From Cotesia glomerata (Eukaryota > Arthropoda > Insecta > Hymenoptera > Braconidae): a stretch of DNA of 64,000 nucleotides. Numbering within the stretch: the first letter of the stretch is position 1; the number at the start of each line of letters is the position of its first letter. The notes below the pieces were generated by a model that ran no database searches, had not been told where the DNA came from, and saw only the letters and a program-made list of their open reading frames with translations. Position numbers and translations under genes: made by a program. The stretch is taken from assembly GCF_020080835.1 (NCBI RefSeq), contig NC_058167.1, forward strand, positions 10,448,957-10,512,956. Direction: 5' to 3'. Of this stretch, positions 22,201-33,619 are shown one piece after another.

Positions 22201-23473
22201 TAAAAAAACTAAAAACACGCTTTTTATAGAAAACCAAACTAAAAAATAGAAAATAAATTTAAATTAAGAATAGTGTTAAAAATTTCAATAAATATAAATT
22301 AATAATAGTGTAAATAAAAAAATGTATTTTATTTTAAAAAAAGCGTGGGGTGCATGGTGTCAATAGTTATAAATATTTTATTGACAGATATGAGTAGAGT
22401 GATTATCATTTTGATAATATCTTAAAAAGCACCCCACGCTTTTTTTAAAATAAAATACATTTTTTTTATTTACACTATTATTAATTTATATTTATTGAAA
22501 TTTTTAACACTATTCTTAATTTAAATTTATTTTCTATTTTTTAGTTTGGTTTTCTATAAAAAGCGTGTTTTTAGTTTTTTTAAACTATTATTTATTTTTA
22601 GTCATAAAACTTATTTAAATTGCAGTAATTAATACAAATCACAATGCTGATCACTAGTCTATAAACCTATTAAAGGTTACAGTGCTGTTAAAATTATACG
22701 GCCCCAGCCTGTTCAAGTTCTGGGTACCGCTTTGAAAATTCGGAGGTATAGTTGAACGCTAAAATTTAATATGAAAATTCTAGTTTATGTCTTTGCAAAA
22801 AATATATGTTATTTAGAAAAGACTATTTCATCAGATGGTACAACTTTTTTTTACTTAAAATGATGATATATCGTTTTTTTTACTGATTGTTTGGTTTACG
22901 ATTTAGTACTTTTTTCATGAAAAAAATACCATCTATCGATGATTCTCGACATGTCAACTTTTAAATTAATAATAATATAATTGAAAAAACTTAGAGAAAT
23001 CAGTTACTGTATCATTTAATAAAAATAATAATAATATGCTTATATTACTCATAATAAATTTACGGATTTTGTATTATAACAATTCGAAAAGTCTGTTCAA
23101 GTACTGGTCCCATTTTTATAAGTGTTCAAGTATTGGGTACTTTACCTTAAGAAATATTAATTAAGGAGTAAAAAATGGTCTCTAATAAATGATTTGTTAA
23201 ATATTAACAAACATTTTTAACTATAAACAAATCCTACTATCAGTGTAGTATGTACATAAACAATACTACCATAAACCATTTACGGGGATTAATAACTGTA
23301 ATTTTTAATTCCAGCCTGCACCGGGTCCTTACGACCACAGTGTCGATGAACGGGAGCACACAGTCGATCAGTGGAAGGAACTGATTTATCAGGAGGTAAT
23401 GGAATACGAGACAAGTCACAATCCTGCGGCGACCGCCCAATCATCCGTGGATCCAGTTGCTGGCTCACGGTAG
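14054..23473 (+). CDS. bsk: c-Jun N-terminal kinase (basket)
   Basis: Coding exons: 14054-14193, 15269-15398, 16296-16493, 16660-16924, 18125-18283, 18530-18654, 23315-23473. All have GT-AG borders in matching phase and sum to 391 residues, normal for JNK. The proline-directed Ser/Thr kinase is activated by MKK4/MKK7 and phosphorylates Jun-type factors in stress, dorsal closure and apoptosis signalling. Visible landmarks: glycine loop GSGAQG (39-44), VAIKK with catalytic Lys61, HRD with Asp157, DFG 175-177, activation-loop T-P-Y at 189-191 (diagnostic for JNK against TEY in ERK and TGY in p38), and the MAPK insert region. The start is uncertain: in-frame ATGs lie at 14054, 14075 and 14096, and the conserved part begins FYTVEVGDTKF at residue 16. 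The 4.7-kb last intron (18655-23314) is packed with transposons. Confidence 0.95.
14194..15268. repeat. JNK intron 1 with a duplicated AT-rich block
   Basis: Two imperfect direct copies of roughly 330 bp follow each other (about 14290-14610 and 14640-14960). They share phrases such as AATTTATTTGGGACAAAAAT and GAGCAATGGTGTAAT. No exon-like signal was seen besides the splice sites. Confidence 0.6.
15399..16295. other. JNK intron 2, AT-rich
   Basis: Non-coding AT-rich intron ending with a palindromic microsatellite close to the acceptor. Confidence 0.8.
16165..16277. repeat. (AAT)n-(ATT)n palindromic microsatellite
   Basis: A run of AAT triplets passes directly into ATT triplets, so the tract can fold on itself. 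It ends about 18 nt before JNK exon 3 and overlaps the usual branch-point zone. Confidence 0.9.
16925..18124. repeat. JNK intron 4: three related repeat blocks plus an empty-site repeat
   Basis: Three or four imperfect copies of a block (ATTCTATCTTTAAAAGTTCT ... TCAGTGTCATAAATAT) run from about 17020 to 17690. From about 17690 to 17925 lies a copy of the repeat also present, inverted, at about 31735-31940 plus 33969-34040, where it is interrupted by a 2-kb transposon. Here the site (about 17748-17775) is uninterrupted. Confidence 0.6.
18774..19067. repeat. CTTGA-motif foldback repeat, left part
   Basis: Starts ACACAGAAAAAAAAGTTCACT and consists of alternating CTTGAG/CTCAAG-like phrases separated by A/T runs. 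The matching right part is at 20600-21070. The double-hairpin cluster 19068-20599 lies between them and has probably inserted into this element. Confidence 0.45.
19068..19514. mobile_element. Double-hairpin elements H2 (+) and H3 (-), head to head
   Basis: H2 (19068-19284) has stem 1 arms GGCCAGTAAA/TTTACTGGCC and stem 2 arms with GCCGGAATG and CTTTCCGGC. H3 (19295-19514) is on the other strand with GGGAAGTAAA-type and GGCGGAAAG-type arms. The pair is bounded by ATAGTATATTACA and GTAATATACTAT, giving an overall inverted structure. The two halves are from different sequence subtypes. Confidence 0.7.
19663..19878 (+). mobile_element. Double-hairpin element H4
   Basis: Stem 1 is of the GGGAAGTAAA/TTTACTTCCC type. 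Stem 2 has GGCAGAAAG and CTTTCTGCC arms, a paired variant not seen in H1. It is immediately followed by H5. Confidence 0.7.
19881..20320. mobile_element. Double-hairpin elements H5 (+) and H6 (-), head to head
   Basis: H5 (19881-20093) has GGCGGAAAGCGGC stem 2 arms. H6 (20105-20320, reverse) carries a distinct stem 1: GGCAAGAAAA/TTTTCCTGCC arms and inner CACATATATGT/ACATATATGTG, instead of the CACATGTAA/ACATGTGA of other copies. The overall ends are ATAGTATATTACACACC and GTGTGTAATATACTAT. Confidence 0.7.
20384..20599 (+). mobile_element. Double-hairpin element H7
   Basis: Begins ATAGTACATTACACCCC. Stem 2 arms are GGCGTAAAGCGGC and GACGCTTTACGCC, a paired variant shared almost exactly with H8 at 62748-62963. 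Confidence 0.7.
20600..21070. repeat. CTTGA-motif foldback repeat, right part
   Basis: CTTGAG/CTCAAG phrases separated by A/T runs. 20783-20900 repeats the piece at 12128-12245. This is the presumed right half of the element begun at 18774. Confidence 0.4.
21497..23147. mobile_element. TA-inserting AGGTAAA-family TIR element (1.65 kb)
   Basis: The left end AGATAAAGTACCCAGTAGTT and the right end, complement AGGTAAAGTACCCAATACTT, form TIRs of about 25 bp flanked by TA on both sides. The subterminal GTTGAAC phrases repeat (CAGTAGTTGAACA, GTAGTTGAACAATC, GTAGTCGAAC). The centre contains the hairpin module 22014-22601. No transposase ORF. Family members also lie at 35254, 52478 and 59080. Confidence 0.65.
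22014..22601. repeat. Long hairpin module, copy 1
   Basis: The module starts ACACGCTTTATATTAGCTTC with several GTCAGTATGTCAG repeats. It is followed by an inverted repeat of about 400 bp (22190-22598) with arms of nearly 190 bp around a short loop. The arms contain AAAGCGTGGGG/CCCCACGCTTT. A second copy of the whole module is at 60476-61043. Non-coding. Confidence 0.75.
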
Positions 23474-24299
23474 ACATTGCACATTAGACAAAGGGATCAT
23501 CTGTATCTACGTTTCCAATTTATTAATAAAAAAAACTGATTATTATTGATAATTGGTTTTTCAAACAACATCACCGCAACACAAATTTTACTCTACATAC
23601 TACCACTAATTATTATTATTATTCAATATAAATTTATACACATTCAACTATTCCGCCCGCTCGATTAAAAAATCACGACTCGTCTTCACTTTCTTCTCAT
23701 AAATTTTTTGACACTTAGTTTGTTGTACTTCACCTATTTATTTGTCAGTAGTATGTCTACAACATGGAATTCTATTGAATTATTACTTGATATATTTTGG
23801 ACAGTGCTCGTTGATTATTTAAAAAAAAAAAAAACGCGAGTGAAGAAATTATTTAGAAGAAGGTGATTATTCAAGCGAGTCGATTTAAGACTAGACGTTT
23901 AGTTGATAATAATGTTTTTGAGCCCTTTACTTGTGTATCACAGGCTATTATTATTATTATATATATATATATAAATATATAAATAAATTAAAATGAAAAA
24001 TAAAATAAAAAAATAATTAATTTAATAACGGGCGCAGAGATATGGACGTTTTAATTATAGTGTGTTTTGTGCTTAAGTGATAAATTTTATAATAATTTAT
24101 TCCAACTGCCCTGACAATTACGTTCTTTAAAAGTGTACAGTCGCTACTGAGTTTTTATATTAATTCGAGGAATATTTTTATTATTATTGTTATTATGATT
24201 TATTTTTTTTATTTTATTTAAATCCTCTGTATCTTTTTTTTTTTTTTATTCAAAGTCTTGTTGTACATTTTACTGTCAGAGTATTGGTATGAATAATTG

Positions 24300-24331
<32 letters not shown>

Positions 24332-26100
24332 TTAATTTAAGTAGAATGAATTAATGTTATTAAAGTAAAATGATTTAGTGAGACCTTTAGTTTATTAAAT
24401 TAATAAAGCGAGCAAGTACAGAGGCGTTATTATGGTAATAATAAAAATTTGATGGAAAAAAGTGTAATAATAATAATATTAATATTAAATTTTATTTTAC
24501 CACGAAAATAGTTATGTGAATATATTGCTACAGTCCGATCCAAATAATCAAGCTTTTGTAATACTAATTATAATAATTATAAAATGAATAATAACAATAA
24601 TAATAATGATAACTATTTAACATTAAGATATTATAATTGCTAATGTAATTGCATTGCACACGGTTAATAATTATTGCGTGTACTGAGTACGTTATGGGTA
24701 TATATATAAATATAAATATAACTAATTATAATTATTGTAATAAATATAATACGACGCAGATAATTGAGAAAATTTGTGTCACGATCATAGAGCTCTACCA
24801 AAAATCTTTACGAATAATTGCGGCTTATTGAAGGCAATTTTTGACAGTACTCTCCATTTTTTGATATTAAAAAAAAATTTTATTCAAATTTTGACGTAAT
24901 TTTTCAACTTTTGAATCCGCCATTTTGAATGGTCATTCCATCTCAAAATTTATTTATTTAATTGTGATTAATTATTAACAAATAATAATTTGAAATAATT
25001 TTTTTATTAATCTTTATCATAGTACAATTGTAATTACATCAAATTTTTTTAAATTACTCCTTTAATTTTTTTTTAATTTACATAATAAGTTTTAAGGTTA
25101 TGAAGAAATAGCTACAAAAAGTTGAATTTTTAAAAAGTAGAGCGCGCTGTCAAACAATCGCTTTAAAACCCCGCATAATATAAATATAATAATTGACGCT
25201 TGCGTAAATTTTACCGCCAACGTCAATTAGATTATTGATTAATAGTTATGATTATAAAAAATAATTATAATTATAATTATAATGATTACTAGTAATAACG
25301 TTGGGCTATCCCTTGAGCTTGAGTTTTGAAACATTCCCTCACTCCATCGGACAGGGTATAATGGAATTTGTACTTGATGAAAATAATATAAATATAAATA
25401 TTTATAAATGTATAAAAACAAATATTAAGTATATAAATATATATATACATATTATCGCTTTTGTAAAATTTTGATTAATCTCTGCTGAGACTACTTTAGC
25501 TTATCAATAATATTTATAAAGATTTTTGGAGCCCGTGCTCTGCAGTTTGATAAGTGATAATGTCAGAGACCGGAGGATTTATTAAGAAGTATATATAAAA
25601 AAATAAATACACAAACATTTATTATTATACATGAAAATAATAAACAATAAACAATTGTAAGGGTAATTTTTGGAGGATATTTGCGAGCCGGCGTATTTTT
25701 ATTTATTAATTAATAGTTAATAATTAATAATAAATGACCCACAGCCCACAATTGTGGAAGAATATGTCCATGTTGCTAAATTAGATCGGTAGTTTCGCGG
25801 ATAGTTATGTAGCGGTAATTAAATTTGTTTCAGTTAATTTAAAATAATAATAATAATAATAATAATAGTAATGTATAAATGATTTATTATAAGCGAGTGG
25901 TTAATTAGAGAGTTGTATGTTAATGAATGAATGTAACAATGTGCAATGCATAAGTGAAATGAGGATTATCTTCAACGCTTTTTAGATTAGTTATTTAAGC
26001 CTTAGCCTTTTTCAATAAAAAAATAATTTTTGGTGGATTTTATCTACCAGGTAGGTTATTAAGATTGCATAAGTAATAATAAAATTAATAATAATAATAA
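23474..26100. other. JNK 3' flank: AT-rich, presumably 3' UTR then spacer
   Basis: No ORF of interest. AATAAA-like signals are too frequent in this composition to choose the poly(A) site. Short (ATT)n runs lie near 24306-24330 and elsewhere, and short palindromic AT tracts near 25250. Confidence 0.4.
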
Positions 26101-26361
26101 AACAGTTTTTTAAGTGAAAGAAGAAATGATAAAAATTTTGTAACCATTATTATTATTGTTATTATTAACTTTGAATTTTCCACAAAATATTGTTGATAAT
26201 AATAATAACAATAATAAGTAAAATAATAATTTATTATTATTATTTATTTATTAAATTTTTTTCCAAAAATTTTTAAGATTAGTTTTCTTCTTAATTAGAA
26301 TAAATTTTTATGTCAAAAAAGAAATAATAATTTTTGGAGACAAACTTATTAACTGAATAAC

Positions 26362-26410
<49 letters not shown>

Positions 26411-26972
26411 CAATTTTTTAAGTCAAAGAAGAAATGAAAAGAAAAGATAAAATTTTTAACCATTATTATTGTTATTGTTATTATTAAGTTTGAATTTTCC
26501 ACAAAGTATTGTTGATATTAATAATAACAACAATAAGCAAAAAAATAATTTATTATTATTTATTTATTAAGTTTATTTCAAAAAAAATATTTAATTAGTT
26601 TTCTTCTTAATTAGAATAAATTTTTATGTCGAAGAAGAAATAATAATTTTCGAAAAAAACTTACTAACTAATTAATAATAATAATAATAATAATAATAGT
26701 AATAATAAACAATTTTTAAGTCAAAAAAGAAATGATAAGAAAAGATAAAAAAATTTTTAATCATTATTATTATTATTGTTATTATTAAGTTTGAATTTTC
26801 CACAAAGTACTGTTGATAATAATAATAACAACAATAAGTAAAATAATAATTTATTATTATTATTTATTTATTGTTTATTTAAAAAAAAATATTTAATTAG
26901 TTTTCTTCTTAATTAGAATAAATTTTTATGTCGAAGAAGAAATAATAATTTTCGAAAAAAACTTACTAACTA

Positions 26973-27009
<37 letters not shown>

Positions 27010-27330
27010 GTAATAATAAACAATTTTTAAGTCAAAAAAGAAATGATAAGAAAAGATAAAAAAATTTTTAATCATTATTATTATTATTGTTATTATTAAG
27101 TTTGAATTTTCCACAAAGTATTGTTGATATTAATAATAACAACAATAAGCAAAAAATAATTTATTATTATTTATTTATTAAGTTTATTTCAAAAAAATTA
27201 TTTAATTAGTTTTCTTCTTAATTAGAATAAATTTTTATGTCAAAGAAGAAATAATAATTTTTGGAAATAAACTTACTAACTAATAAATAATAATAAAATT
27301 AACAGTAATAATAATAATAATAATAATAAT
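26101..27330. repeat. Tandem repeat, period about 300-310 bp, four copies
   Basis: Copies begin near 26101, 26409, 26708 and 27018. Each contains a TTTTTAAGTCAAA-type start, an AAGTTTGAATTTTCCACAAA block, TTAGTTTTCTTCTTAATTAG and an (AAT)n tract. Neighbouring copies 2-4 are very similar. Isolated pieces occur at about 29060-29110 and 30690-30750. Confidence 0.8.
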
Positions 27331-29136
27331 AATGTTTATTTAAATGGAAGAAATGAAAGCTCTAAAAAAGCGTAAGCTTTGTATAGTTCTTTGTTCTTAA
27401 CTATTCTTCGGGCATTAAAAAAGCCGGAATGATTGTTGTGTCGAGTATCGGGCGCTTATGACTATATTTTATTTTCTACCTTTTAATAATAATAATTTAC
27501 TAATTATATGATTTTATTAAGTAACAATTATTATCATTGTAATACTCTCGTCCCTCTCGTAAGCGAGAGAGTCAGTATGTATGATATGCGATTGTAATTT
27601 GTATGAATTGTCTCTACTTGTCGAATGGATTAATCATTTTAAGGAAATAATAATAATAAACAATTAATAATAATAATAAATAAATAAATAAATAGATGTT
27701 TATGGTGACAAAAGTCCATTGCTCCGTAAACGTTAAAATGTGTGAATTTGTTTATTAAATAAATAAAACTTAAGTAGTTATTAGCGACGTGTAGCAGTAG
27801 ATTAGTGATAATGATAATTAATTGAAATAATAAAATAAAATGTAGCTAATTAAATGGTAAAACATGTAGTAATTAGTTTTGGTAGTTAAATGCAGTGTAA
27901 TCATTATTTATTATTATAATAGACTACAGTTGAATTGCTCGGTTGATTAATTGATTAATTGGGTTAATTGATTGATTGATTGATGATTATGTTACCTCTT
28001 CTGTAAATACATTACGATAATTATCATTATTGTGAGTAAGTTAAGAGGAACGAGAGAGAGTGAGAGAGGGATGGATAATTAAAATAAAAATAATAATTAA
28101 TAAAACAGCAATGAATTACGGATTTAATCTCCAGTATAAAAATAAATTAATAATTATTAATTATTAATTAAAAATCAACTAGCCTAGAAGTTTAAAAGTA
28201 TAAAGGTTTAAAAAAATAACCAAGCGCCCAATAAGGGTGTTTTAAAACGTCCTTAAATATTAACGTAATTGTCCGTGCTAATTATTTCGGTATTAAATAA
28301 TTTAAATAATTTTTTTTTTATATGTATAAATATCGAAAGTTTATTAATATTAATATTTATATTAATATTAATGCTCTTGTGCAATACAATATATAAATAT
28401 ATATATATATAAAATATTTATAACTGTGAATATAAATTAATCTGAAGTTTTAATTGAAATTAATATAAAGAGAAGAATTAAAAGCTGATGGCCGACTGGA
28501 TATAATTAATTTTTAAAATTGAATCTCAGTTTAATTCAACAGTGTGACTTTATTTTATTTATTATTAATTATTTATTTAGTAAATACCTTTTGACACATA
28601 CTACGCCGGCAATTAATAATCCGTTTAGCAATGCTGAACCAATTGCTCAATAATGCTGTTGGTTTTAATTAATAAAGAATGGAAACAAATATTAATATGT
28701 ATTCCATTTTCTTTCTTCTTTGCCTGTGTCCTTTAGATACATTATTAGTTTGTTTAGAATTATTATTATTATATTCAAATGTAGTGAGTAATAGTTAGTT
28801 AATATGGTATTAGATAATTGTTGAGATAGCTTTGATAAGTTTCTTCGGAGTTGCGCTCTGCATATTGATTAACCAGCCAAAGAACAACTGGAACAACGAG
28901 AAACTTTGATTGTAATTAAAGTTGTAGGGGATTATACTTACGATATTCTCAGGTAGGAACATTTATTGCTCTTCTTAGATTTATTATAAGTCGTAGTAAA
29001 AATAAGTTGAATTCTAATTACTATTTTGCTTTTTTTTGTTTTTATTGAAATTAGATTTTTCTTCATTAGAAAAAATTTTTATATCAAAGAAGAAATAATA
29101 ATCTTTAGAACTCAAATTAATAAATAATAATAACTT
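27331..29136. other. AT-rich spacer, nothing recognised
   Basis: Low-complexity AT-rich sequence with short TAA/TTAA repeats. No gene or element ends were recognised. Confidence 0.4.
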
Positions 29137-30231
29137 GCAACCTTACAATCACTATGTGACATCCATGAGTTGTGAACTATAAATAAATAAAATTTTGCTT
29201 TATTAAATAGTGACTTTTATTAAATTGCACTGTACTTTCTTAAATATTGACGTTTTCAAAGATATAAGCTCATTCCGATGTTACACTCATCAAGAGCTTT
29301 CATTTGAGTACCCACATGCATTTTTGATATATTTTATATATTTATATATATAATATATATAAATATATAAAATATATGAAAAATTGATGTGGGTACTCAA
29401 ATGAAAGCTCTTGATGAGTATAATGTCGGGATGAGCTTATATCTTTAAAAATGTCAATAGTTCACAAGATACAAGGTAATTTCTTAATTATGTTAAATTG
29501 CACTGTACTTTCTTAACTATTGACGTTTTTGAAGATATAAGCTCATCCCGGTTACACTTTTGATATATTTTTCATATATGCATATATATTACTATATATA
29601 TAAATATATAAAATATATGAAAAATTGATGTGGGTACTCAAATAAAAGGTCTTGATAAGTGTAATGTCGGGATGAGCTTAGATATTTTAAAATGTCAATA
29701 GTTCACAAGATAATTGTTAAAATGCCCTGTACTTTCTTAACTATTGACATTTACAAAGATATAAGCTCATTCCGATGTTACACTCATCAAGAGCTTTCAT
29801 TTGAGTACCATCATGCATTTTGATATATTTTTAATATATACATATATATATATATATAATATATATAAATATATGAAAAATTGATGTGGGTACTCAAATG
29901 AAAGGTCTTGATGAGTGTAACATCGGGATGAGCTTATATCTCTAAAAATGTTAATAGTTCATGAGATACAAGGTCATTTCTTAATTATGTATACATATAT
30001 ATAATATATATAAATATATGAAAAATTGATGTAGGTACTCAAATAAAAGGTTTCGATGAGTGTAATGTCGAGATGAGCTTATATCTTTAAAAATGTCAAT
30101 AGTTTACAAAATACCAAGTCATTTCTTAATTATTGACATTTTTTAAGATATAAGCTCATCCCGATGTTACACTCATCAAGAGCTTTCATTTGAGTACCCA
30201 CATGCACTTTTGATATATTTTTCATATATAC

Positions 30232-30309
<78 letters not shown>

Positions 30310-30312
30310 TGC

Positions 30313-30355
<43 letters not shown>

Positions 30356-30677
30356 TAAATATATAAAAAATTGATGTGGGTACTCAAATGAAAGGTCTTG
30401 ATGAGTGTAACATCGGGATGAGCTTATATCTCTAAAAATGTCAATAGTTCATGAGATACAAGGTCATTTCTTAATTATGTATTTAGAGATAGAGAATTTT
30501 CGAATGCAGCCTCAATACTTATCATTATAAATTGATTATTGATGAGAATGATATGAAACCTTGAAAAGGCACAACTTCAGGTCAAGACTCTTCCAACGCT
30601 ACCAAATTTAACCATAAGAACCTTTTTTATCATATAAATGCACTGGCCACAAAATTTTGTTAATTCTCTTAATAATA
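29137..30677. repeat. Composite element T1: head, palindromic tandem units, tail
   Basis: The head begins GCAACCTTACAATCACTATG. Four to five units follow, each an inverted repeat with arms of about 85 bp (CTATTGACGTTTTTAAAGAT... to ...ATGTCAATAG) around an ATATAT core. The tail contains GCCACAAAATTTTG. The same order occurs at 49081 and 51508. One core here is expanded to a (TA)n of over 100 bp (about 30235-30352). Non-coding. Confidence 0.75.
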
Positions 30678-31516
30678 TCGATAACATAGTTTTTTAAGTC
30701 AAAGAAGAAATGATAATTTTTTGAAATAAACTTAATAATGAATAATTATAATAATAAATTTAATTTATATTTTTTTCTTTTTGCAGATGACATGAAGCTC
30801 TAAATTTGATTTCTTCCTATTTTTCTTTTGACAAAAAAAAAATTGCTACGATTAAATATCAAAGGACGGATAAAATAAGAAAATATCTAAGAAATTGTTG
30901 TGTAAATTTGGCTATATTAGACTGTATTTACAATGTTTCAAATAGCACAATATATTGCTCATCTTAGAATAATTTTTATTAACAGGAGTTAAAATTTTGT
31001 CTATTTGTTTCGTTTCTTTTTTTATTTTTTTTTTTTAAATCTTATTTGTTACTTAAACAATAGACCATTCACTCGAATTATATAAATACCGCTTAGAATA
31101 AAATATCTGCGTGAACATTTGAAATAACGAAACCATATTAGTTAGCGAAACCACAAACTATTTAACAAAAGATAAAATAAAAATATCCAGGACTACACGA
31201 CACTGTACAAGGACTGATAAAAAATCGACTTATAAATAACTATTTAAAGTAATGAATAAGTAATTTGTTTTTATATGTATATATACACACAAATGTATAT
31301 ATATACCATGCATCATCACTTCAATAAAAATTGTATCTACCTTACATAATTAATTTCATTTATCACTAATTAAATAGTAAATATATCTACATTTAAATAA
31401 TTACGATAAACTATTTTATTTTTTCTAAAGGATATTTACGAGCGTGAGATGATCTCGATTTGAAAAAATAAAATAGTTATTTATATTTATATAATAATTA
31501 ATAATAAATTTAATAT
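30678..31516. other. SETD2 3' flank, AT-rich
   Basis: Contains an isolated piece of the 305-bp tandem unit. The rest is AT-rich spacer or SETD2 3' UTR. No other gene signal was seen. Confidence 0.4.
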
Positions 31517-33308
31517 TTAATCTTCATCGGATGATCTCTGATATATAGGTCCAAATTTACCCATGTATTTACGTACAAAATCCTTAGCTTTATGTTTAAC
31601 ATTTTCGTTGCACTGCAATTCGTCGACGCTTTTACAGTGCTTCAGTTCTTTTGCTAGTACAAAGTGTGTAAGCTGAAAAATAAATTAGAATCCATTATTT
31701 TAAATCGCTTTCGTCTAGTCATACAATGTAATACAATATAATTTAATGTATAAAATAAAATAAAAAAGTTTGGAAAATCCAAAAGTGCACGCCTCATAAT
31801 CTCATTTTTCACAATAAAATTGATTAAAATTAAATGTAAAAAGCAAAATAATAAAAAATAGAAAACTCTGCTATGGTTTAGTCGCGTCATAATTCTAAGG
31901 TGAGGAAAAAAAATACTATAATAAAATGTATAGATAGATATGGGTGATTCTCTGTAAGGATGTTTTTTGTTGTCCCAGGCATTTTTTTATTAGAAAAATT
32001 GTTATTTTGTTACTAAAAAAAATTTATTACGAAAATAAAAAAACATTTCTATTTGGAGCATTGAAAACTAAAATAAAATAAATTTTGTTTTTTTTGCTAT
32101 AAATTCGTAAACCACCGAAATAACAGTCCCCTGGGCTGTCCCATTTCCAAAATTAAAACTTTAAGATTAAATTTTAAGTTATTCGTCCATAATATATAAT
32201 TTGGTCCATAATGTTTATAAACTTAATTAGTTAACTAACAATCTTCTTCAATAAAAAGTACCGAAAATTAATTTGTTTCATTAAATTCATTAAACCAAAG
32301 TTTGTCCCAGGCATTTTAAGAACAGTCCCCTGCCAGAAGTTCAAAGCCAAAAAAAAAAATCCACCGTGTTATTTTACCTTTTGTAAAGTTTATAAGGATC
32401 TAACTAGCCTTAAGTTAATAATCATAGGGCTTTTAGCGCTTTATCGCCATTTTATTTAGTGTCAAAGCACCGTTTGTGCTGGAAATATGTGTCTGGGCCA
32501 CTTTAAAACTCAGTCCCCTGGCAACTATTTTTATTTATAATTTATTTATAAAATTGGATCCATAAGTCTTAATATTATTCTAATTAATGTAAACATTCAT
32601 TGAGAACTTGAAAAGTTGAATGCATTGAAATAGTTTGCTTGATTTTTCTCAATTTAATAAAAAAAGGCCATTCGGCATCCGAAATGGAAGTAGATTTCAT
32701 GATAAATAATAAAAATACTACTAGGGATGCATACGAAAAAAAAAAAAAATAAATTTCTGTTTGATTAAACAACAATGACGTCAAAACGAATACAAAAGTA
32801 AAATTTCATTAAATCTGTCTGAGAAAGTAGGTGATTTTTGGTCTAAACTGATAATGAGGTACACAAATTAAAGCTTATTTAATAAGCTTTCAGATACCAC
32901 TTATAGAATTTTGATATCGCGTTCAATTGTAATTACACGAAAATACGGTAAAAGTAAAAATTTTTGCGATTTTTGAAAATTTTTGAATTGCTATTATTCC
33001 TAAACTATTTAATTCGGAGAAATAAATAAGTACACAAATTGAAGCTTATTAAATAAGCTTTCAAATGCAATTCACAGAAATCCGATAGGATGTCGTGTTC
33101 CATTGTTATTGCACGGAAATAAGGTCAAAGTGAAAATTTTTTGCGATTTTTGAAAATTTTTGAATTGCTCTCATTTCTAAACTAATCGACAGATTTGGCT
33201 CATCTTAGAACTTAACCTCGGAAATCGTCATAAGAATAAGTATGTTACGTTTTATTGAGATCCGTATAGAATTACGAGAGTTAGAGAAGAGCCAATGCCG
33301 ATTATATC

Positions 33309-33349
<41 letters not shown>

Positions 33350-33580
33350 CAATATATATATATATATATATAGCTATATATATATATATATATAGCTATA
33401 TATATATCGTAGCAGTCATATATATATATATGCATATGGCATATATATATATATATAGTATATATATATATATATATATATATATAACATATATATATAT
33501 ATATATATATCAGTATATACTGCTGTATATATATCGTGTATATATAGCAAGCAGCAGCATATATATATATATATATATAT

Positions 33581-33619
<39 letters not shown>

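Larger units (their letters stand above)
21081..23246. mobile_element. Outer TIR element of a triple nest
   Basis: The left end ACACCGATAGAAGGATTTAT is mirrored by ...ATCCTACTATCAGTGT at the right, with roughly 70 bp of similar arms including AACAAATCATTTATTAGAGA on both sides. AGTAT flanks both ends as a possible target duplication. A TA-inserting element (21497-23147) occupies most of its interior. It lies in the last JNK intron. Confidence 0.65.
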
